Of a DNA stretch of 64,000 bases, positions 57,897 through 64,000 are shown piece after piece (within the stretch, counting starts at the first letter, position 1; each line of letters begins with the position of its first letter). The position numbers were made by a program, and so were the translations under genes. Where the stretch lies: assembly GCA_021841025.1 (NCBI GenBank), contig JAKBWA010000003.1, positions 1 through 64,000 on the forward strand, written 5' to 3'. The notes beneath the pieces were generated by a model. That model worked only from the letters and a program-made list of their open reading frames with translations, was not told the DNA's origin and made no database searches. This stretch comes from Bacillota bacterium. Its GTDB lineage: Bacteria; Bacillota; Sulfobacillia; Sulfobacillales; Sulfobacillaceae.

Positions 57897-60068
57897 ATGG
57901 ATCAGGTGAATTCAAGTCATGAACCCTTTTCTAAATTGCGGCACAGGGGTAATCTGTCGCTCAGAGGCACGCAATTTAGCATGGCGTTACTGGGTTGGAT
58001 TCTGGGACAAGCTATGATCTATCACCGGCCTGCTCCCTTTTTATGGATTGCACTACTGCTAGTGTGGCCAAGATGGCGACACCTCTTCGCCCCACTTATG
58101 GCCGGGGGAATCGTGGGCACAGCCGTGGGCATTAATTATTGGTCGGCTCTTCTCGTGTTGGGATGGGCTTTTAGTGCGCCCATTCCCTTTAGACGCTCGG
58201 GTTGGGAATGGACGCGGTGGCCGCTTTTGGGAATAGGCACCGCATCATTGTTTTCCGTTGGGCACCAGCTCAATATCTTTGACGGAATCATTGCAGCCCT
58301 GGTTGCCGCGGGCGGAATATTGCTTTATTGGGCTGCAGAGCGTCAAATTCAGGTGATCGACACGGGCGAAGGAGATCAGGGAACATTGATTACGGGACTG
58401 GCAGTGATTGGCACGGTCATTGCCGGACTCGAAGGATGGAAGATCGGAGTGATGGCGCCGGGACTTTTGGTGGGCGGAGTCTTGATTGTGGTGGCAGCCA
58501 TTTTACAAGGACCCTCAGGAGGAGCTGTTGCCGGAGCCACCTTAGGTCTGACTCTGGCATTTCGGGGCACAGCACCCGGTCATGAAATCGGTATGCTCGT
58601 CACGGGCGGTTTTCTTGCAGGATTATTGGCCGTGTATTCCTGGCGGTTGGCATCTTTAGGACTGATGTCAGGCATTATCCTGTACGCGGTTCTGATTCAA
58701 ATGCCCCAAGAATTGACGATGTTCTGGATCTCTTTAGGCATTGCCTCTATAGTTATTCAAGCCATTCCGGGATCTGTTGTGGAATTGGGAAAACTATGGG
58801 CACGGTTGTTGGTTCAAGGAGATACACCCGATACCTTGCCGTCCCGGCTGCGAAAAATTGCTGAAGTGATGCAGGAGATGTCCTATGCATTTCGCATTGA
58901 AGAGGAAGATCCGCCGCCGGAGACTAACTTAGTGGAAAAAGTGGTGTCGGGCGTGTGCCGGAAATGTTCGTTGTACCGCACATGCTGGGAAGATGAATTT
59001 TACCGCTCATACCGCAGTATTTCAGATCTGATGTCAACGGGTAAATTCGATCTGATGTCAACGGGCAAAGAGGAACTGCTCCATTTAGACAATTTAAGGG
59101 GAGGGTTAGAAAAGCGCTGTATTCGTCCTGATGCGATCATTCAGTCCGCGAATATCCATCTGCAGCGAGAACGGGAACGTGACAGGTTCCGGATGCGCGT
59201 GAAAGAGTCGCGAGCTTTAGCTGAGCAGCAATTGAAGGGATTGTCGGACATCATTCGGGACATGGGAGAGGATTTTGAGAACCACCAATTCCGCGAAGGC
59301 GTGAAGAAGATGCCTCCGCGATTGGATTATACCGTCGGGGTGGCGAAAAGGCCTCGAAGTGGGGGTCTAATTACCGGAGACAGCGATTTAATCCGTGAAT
59401 TGCCAAAAAACCGGGTGATTTTCGGTTTGTCTGATGGGATGGGGGTAGGCCCGCGGGCTGCTTGGGAGAGCGGAACAGCCATGGCATTGCTCGAACAACT
59501 GCTGGACGCGGGATTTTCGGCCAAACTGGCGATACGGGCGGTTAATACCACGTTGTTGCTGCGCTCTGTTGAGGACCATTTCGCCACCTTGGATTTGCTT
59601 CTGATAGACCGTATTGGCCGTGGTGCCGAACTGATCAAAGTGGCCGCCGCTCCCACCTTTTTTTGCCGCAATGGGCGCGTGGAAATAATTCGTTCCCATA
59701 GTCTGCCTGTAGGAATTTTGCAAGACGTGTCGGTGGAACCCGTTTACCACACCTTAAATCCTGGAGATATCTTGGTCATGCTCACCGACGGGGCGCTGGA
59801 ATCGCAAGATGACAAAGCGGAAGATAGACTCGCACGGTTGTTGAAAGAAATGCAAGTCATGTCTTTGGACGATTCTCAGACGATGGCAGAAACCATTCTT
59901 AGCTATATGCTGGGCCATGACCAAGATGGCCGGGATGATGCTGCTGTCATCGTGATTCAAATTCTGGAACATAATCATAAAAAGCGTCCCATGTCAGCTT
60001 GGGAGAGGGACGTTAGAGTGAGAGAATGGCAGCGTGTGACGCCTGGCTCTCTGCGTACGACCTCTTAG
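57897..60068 (+). CDS. spoIIE: Stage II sporulation protein E (PP2C phosphatase)
   Basis: Long TM N-terminus, CRKCSLYRTCW, C-terminal FGLSDGMGVGPRAAWESGTAM and GRDDAAVIVIQI. Confidence 0.93.
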   Translation: MDQVNSSHEPFSKLRHRGNLSLRGTQFSMALLGWILGQAMIYHRPAPFLWIALLLVWPRWRHLFAPLMAGGIVGTAVGINYWSALLVLGWAFSAPIPFRRSGWEWTRWPLLGIGTASLFSVGHQLNIFDGIIAALVAAGGILLYWAAERQIQVIDTGEGDQGTLITGLAVIGTVIAGLEGWKIGVMAPGLLVGGVLIVVAAILQGPSGGAVAGATLGLTLAFRGTAPGHEIGMLVTGGFLAGLLAVYSWRLASLGLMSGIILYAVLIQMPQELTMFWISLGIASIVIQAIPGSVVELGKLWARLLVQGDTPDTLPSRLRKIAEVMQEMSYAFRIEEEDPPPETNLVEKVVSGVCRKCSLYRTCWEDEFYRSYRSISDLMSTGKFDLMSTGKEELLHLDNLRGGLEKRCIRPDAIIQSANIHLQRERERDRFRMRVKESRALAEQQLKGLSDIIRDMGEDFENHQFREGVKKMPPRLDYTVGVAKRPRSGGLITGDSDLIRELPKNRVIFGLSDGMGVGPRAAWESGTAMALLEQLLDAGFSAKLAIRAVNTTLLLRSVEDHFATLDLLLIDRIGRGAELIKVAAAPTFFCRNGRVEIIRSHSLPVGILQDVSVEPVYHTLNPGDILVMLTDGALESQDDKAEDRLARLLKEMQVMSLDDSQTMAETILSYMLGHDQDGRDDAAVIVIQILEHNHKKRPMSAWERDVRVREWQRVTPGSLRTTS
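59025..59069 (+). repeat. 24-nt period in-frame tandem duplication inside spoIIE
   Basis: GATCTGATGTCAACGGGTAAA (59025-59045) and GATCTGATGTCAACGGGCAAA (59049-59069); protein DLMSTGKF-DLMSTGKE. Confidence 0.9.
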
Positions 60069-60407
60069 AGCCATTTATGTCTTCTGAGGCTTGTCTCAAA
60101 AACTGCCCAAGAGTTCTGCATCACCCACATGACGTGTAAAGAGACCTCAGGTGCCAATCAACCTGGCGAACCTATTCATGACGAACGAAAAATGAAAAGG
60201 GAAGAAGGAAGCCAACCTGCAGCTGGATAACGTCCAATATTGTGCTTTACAATAAAAAAAAGACGTGCCTGGATGCTATCGTCCCCGCCCTAATAGACCA
60301 GGTGCGGGGGCTGAACGAGGCAGAATGCTACAGAGAGGCAAACCCTGTATCATAGTGATCGTCCAAAAGTCTCCAAAAAAGCGTCAAGGAAAAGGACGGG
60401 TTGTGCC

Positions 60408-61772
60408 GTGGAAGTCTCTCAACTGGAAGATCTGTTTTTAGAGCGGCTGGAACGTCTTTGCCCACTATCCTCTCCTCTAGTTGTGGGTGTCAGTGGGGGA
60501 AAGGACTCCATGGCATTATTGACATTGTTGGTTAATGTGCACAACAGATGGCCCGTGAGGGTGGTCCCGGTGCATGTAGATCATGGCATCCGTCCCCGGT
60601 CCTTCGAAGACGCCTTGTTTGTGGAGAGAACTGTGCGCGAGCTTTTGGGGCTCGACGTGGTTCAAGAGCACATTCAAATCACGCCTCACAGAGGAGAGTC
60701 GATGGAGATGGCTGCGCGCCGTGAGCGCTATGCTGTCTTGGAGGAACATCGCCGCCGGTTAGGTCCTCACAGCCTCATTGCCGTAGCTCATCATCGCCGT
60801 GATCAGGCAGAAACGGTGCTGATGCGTGTTGTGAACGGCACGGCGATCCAGGGATTGCAAGGAATGCGGGCAAAAAACGGAAATATAATTCGGCCATTGT
60901 TAAATTTTTCTCCCGATTGGCTTTACCAATATCTCCAACAGACCCAGGTTCCCTGGTGTGAAGATGAGTCTAATCTGGATACCCGATTTTTGCGCAACCG
61001 TATTCGCTGGGAGTTGTTGCCGCTGTTGACCGACCGCTTCAATCCGCAAATTGAGGAAGCGTTAGCCGCTCTGGCCGAAAGGGCGCAAGAATCCTATGCA
61101 TTGGTGCACGAAGAGACCCTGGCCTTTCTAACTCAGGTTCGAATCCATTGGGATCAAGACGTCATGATTCTGCCCGAAGAATTCGGCGTCTTAAAGACGG
61201 CGGTTCAGGCCGATATTTTTGAAACCGTGGCTGAAACCTTACACTTGCGGGTCAACCGCAGCCATATTCTTCAAGCGATAAAGGGTCAAGCGAACTGGCC
61301 GGGCGGGGTGCGAATTTCCCGTGACAATAAAGGGCAGTGGGTCATAATCCGCCATTCCTTTCCCGGTGCCAGACATTTACTATGGCCGGAGCAAATTCTG
61401 CCCGAACAAGGGGCGGTAGATATCCTTCCCCAGGGACAACTTGTCATTGCCTTAACCCATTTTGCGGGGGCCGTAAAGGGTCTGGTTGCTATTGACAAAC
61501 GCAGATGGCCCAGACTTATGGCCAGAGTCTGGCGCTATGGAGACCGGATCGAGCCTTTGGGCATGAAAGGCCATCACAAAAAAGTGAGTGACGTGTTTAT
61601 CGATAATAAGGTGCCACGTCATATGCGCCAGTTTTGGCCCATGATTGTGAGTGCGGAGGATCCTGACCTGGTGCTCGGCATTGCAGGTATTATGACGGCG
61701 GAAAATGCCCGTTGCCATATGGGTGCCATTTGTACGCAGATTCGTTACGTGAATGAGGATTTACCCTTCTGA
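60408..61772 (+). CDS. tilS: tRNA(Ile)-lysidine synthase
   Basis: VVGVSGGKDSMALL PP-loop, VDHGIRPRS, AHHRRDQAETVLMR. Confidence 0.94.
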   Translation: MEVSQLEDLFLERLERLCPLSSPLVVGVSGGKDSMALLTLLVNVHNRWPVRVVPVHVDHGIRPRSFEDALFVERTVRELLGLDVVQEHIQITPHRGESMEMAARRERYAVLEEHRRRLGPHSLIAVAHHRRDQAETVLMRVVNGTAIQGLQGMRAKNGNIIRPLLNFSPDWLYQYLQQTQVPWCEDESNLDTRFLRNRIRWELLPLLTDRFNPQIEEALAALAERAQESYALVHEETLAFLTQVRIHWDQDVMILPEEFGVLKTAVQADIFETVAETLHLRVNRSHILQAIKGQANWPGGVRISRDNKGQWVIIRHSFPGARHLLWPEQILPEQGAVDILPQGQLVIALTHFAGAVKGLVAIDKRRWPRLMARVWRYGDRIEPLGMKGHHKKVSDVFIDNKVPRHMRQFWPMIVSAEDPDLVLGIAGIMTAENARCHMGAICTQIRYVNEDLPF

Positions 61773-62398
61773 TGATGGGAAAAATTCCTCGCTGTCCTTT
61801 TGTGCCGCGTGAGATGGTGAAATTCGTGTTGTGGTTCTTTGAGAGAACTCATTTCCCATAATACCTTCCGCATGGATTGAAGATGGGGCTTTGTATCGGG
61901 GATTACTGGCATGAGCGCGTTTGGCCCAATCGCCTCGGTTTTCCCAATTTTATCATGCTTCCCTCTCGTCCTCATCTCCGGTTAACCTGTCCTGGATGAT
62001 GAGGGATTCTCGTCCAATCGACGACAATCCCATCATTTTTGTGCGGAAATTGACACCACGCTACGACGGAGAATCCCATGCAAAAAATTGGTCTAAGAAG
62101 GTACCTGGGCCACTCGAGAAGCCTGGGAATCTAGCTATGCTAGCGAATTGCGGGGTTGCTTAATGGGGTAGCCATAAAATACAGGCACAGTGATCCTTCA
62201 AATTAGGCTGAGGGGATCATGTTAACGGAACAGCAGCCATTTCTGTATTCTCTGAACTGCGTGATCGCTTTGATTGACCACGAATACAGAAAAAAAGAGA
62301 ATTTATGACAACACAAATGTCTATAACATTTAATTAAACAGGAATAATATTTAAATGACAATTGATATTAGTCGAATATATTTTAATCAAGCGCATGC

Positions 62399-62404
62399 TA
62401 TAAT
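62399..62404 (+). promoter_or_regulatory. Extended -10 promoter element upstream of the solute-binding-protein pseudogene
   Basis: TGC-TATAAT in an AT-rich tract (62290-62410). Confidence 0.5.
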
Positions 62405-62455
62405 TTAAATGTGTTGGAATTGGCTGAATTTAGTGGATGAATGGAGGGAAAATTC

Positions 62456-63474
62456 TTGCGTATTCGGACTATTGCCAGTCTAAGTTCTGCATTGTTTGGC
62501 TCTGCAGCATTGCTGTCAGCTTGTGGCGCGCCCACACACCGGCAGCTCAAAAGAAACCTGCTGTGCCCAACGTTGCGACTATAGCCCTGGCTCCTCAGGT
62601 GTCTCTCAACTGGTGGTTCTCCATCATGGCAAATACCGCGTATAGCGACTATAACATGACAGCAAATTATATGATGTATATGCCTTTAATTCAGTTTACT
62701 ACCAAAGACCAGGTAGATTATGCCAGATCCTTGGCGAAAAATGTGTCCAACAACGCGTCCGGTACTGTCTATAAGATTACCTTGCATAAGAAATGGCATT
62801 GGTCGAATGGACGCCCAGTGACCGCTGAGGATGTGGCTTGGACCATAAAATTCTTGGAATATGTCTCATCCGGAAAATCGCCGTGGAATTATGGCGGGGC
62901 TGGAATCGGAGGATTGCCTGTACGCTGGAAGAGCGTGAAAGTGACCGGTCCCGATTCTTTGATTGTGACTCTAAACAAACCGTCGAATCCTGATTGGTTT
63001 ATCCACAATGGTTTAGGGCAAGTCATGCCGGTCCCTAAAAGTGTATGGGACATTCACCACAGTCTGAAAAATGAGGCGAACTTCATCAAAACGGTTTCCA
63101 ACCAGCCCTCTTCGAAGTACTACAAGGTGGTAGACGGACCTTTTTATTATGCGCCTAGTCTCTCTAAACCCAACAACGAATATTGGACGTTTATCCCCAA
63201 TCCTCACTATGATGGTCATAAAGCAACCCTATCGAAAGTTATCTCCAATACCATGAATCGATTGATTGCGCAAACCTATGCTCCTGGCACGCCGTCAGAG
63301 GTCGCCCGAGCGATGAATAATTATCAAAGCTATGCCGCTCACCACTTCCCTGTCTTGTGGATGCCTTGGACTGCTCAGTTTGGTGAGACGGCAACCTATT
63401 TACATGGAGTGAATCGCTGGTATAACCCAATTACTGCGTTGAATGCCCCCAATCATTGGACTATTAGCCAATGA
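62456..63474 (+). pseudogene. Family-5 extracellular solute-binding lipoprotein, frameshifted and internally deleted
   Basis: TTG 62456 with GGAGGG encodes MRIRTIASLSSALFGSAALLSACGAP (lipobox) in a different frame from the SBP body (NVATIALAPQVSLNWWFSIM...WHWSNGRPVTAEDVAWTIKF); the middle of the domain is missing. Confidence 0.78.
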
Positions 63475-64000
63475 CGCCGACGGCAGAGCCAAACTTAGCA
63501 TTAATTAAGAGGCTTCTTCAGCGAGTTGGGCTTTGGAACAAATGACGATCGCCATCGTGTTTTAGGAGCTGCAGAACTGAATGTTGGTTAACGCCTTTCT
63601 CAGAAAGAGGAAGGCGTATTGAGAGAATATTCTTATGTATTAGACCGGTCAATAACGAGACGTCTTCCTCTTGTGATCGAAAGCTCTTGCGCCCGGGCTT
63701 TACTCCTCCTTCCTTTGGCGCGGTGTGGCTCTTTTTGGCATTGTTGATGACGCATAGATCCCGTAGAAAATGTGCCGTAATGCAGACTTTGATATATGAC
63801 TCTGGATGAGAATCGTTAGCGATTCGGTTTTCGGCGCGGCAAACCTGAGTTTATTACCACCGTGTTCTGTCTCATGCTGATCTTGCCTTCGTTGCGAACA
63901 TGAATTGCCGCTATGCTGGCCGAAATAATGGGCAGGAAAGGCGAGTAGCCGGATGGAGCTCGCAAGCATCGACTGTCCGGTGTGATGCATAAGCCCAGAA

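Noticed and set aside
62003-62077. Imperfect inverted repeat GGGATTCTCGTC / GACGGAGAATCCC
   Set aside because: Short, imperfect, and no transposase ORF between or near; could be chance.
63591-63617. Hairpin ACGCCTTTCTCAGAAAGAGGAAGGCGT after the solute-binding pseudogene
   Set aside because: No T-tract on the plus strand, so not called a terminator.
63700-63990. 96-aa minus-strand ORF at the right edge
   Set aside because: Low-complexity, no motif; possible degraded IS sequence but not demonstrable.
1-64000. CRISPR arrays, rRNA genes, prophage structural genes, toxin-antitoxin or defence systems
   Set aside because: Looked for regular spaced repeats, rRNA signatures and hallmark proteins; none seen.

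Overview
The window looks like a moderately GC-rich, endospore-forming Firmicute chromosome. Gene content (DoxDA thiosulfate:quinone oxidoreductase, cyanophycin genes, sporulation genes) suggests a Sulfobacillus-like acidophilic sulfur oxidiser; the taxon is inferred, not searched. The backbone follows the origin-proximal Bacillus order: tmk-darA-holB-yazA(GIY-YIG)-rsmI-abrB-metG-tatD-yabE-rsmA-veg-ispE-purR-spoVG-glmU-prs-pth-fin-mfd-spoVT-spoVB-like-mazG-hup-rqcP-yabP-yabQ-divIC-yabR-spoIIE-tilS. Accessory blocks interrupt it: an IS605/TnpB right end at the left edge, an SSS transporter plus doxDA, a cphB-cphA operon, an NTP-transferase gene, ilvA in the usual ridA slot, an APC permease plus hemL, and about 13 kb between yabR and spoIIE beginning at a tRNA-Leu gene. 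The observations I rate most worth checking are: (1) several genes with good Shine-Dalgarno sites whose only well-placed start is ATA or ACG (cphB, purR, a small membrane protein, a HAD hydrolase); (2) a 19-codon leader ORF with a strong SD that abuts the doxD start codon; (3) ilvA in the ridA slot; (4) a probable globin-coupled diguanylate cyclase next to a hemerythrin-domain protein; (5) a Spo0A-box/abrB promoter arrangement like that of Bacillus; (6) two decaying genes (MFS transporter, family-5 solute-binding lipoprotein) with traceable frameshifts. All calls come from reading the sequence and ORF translations; no database search was run.
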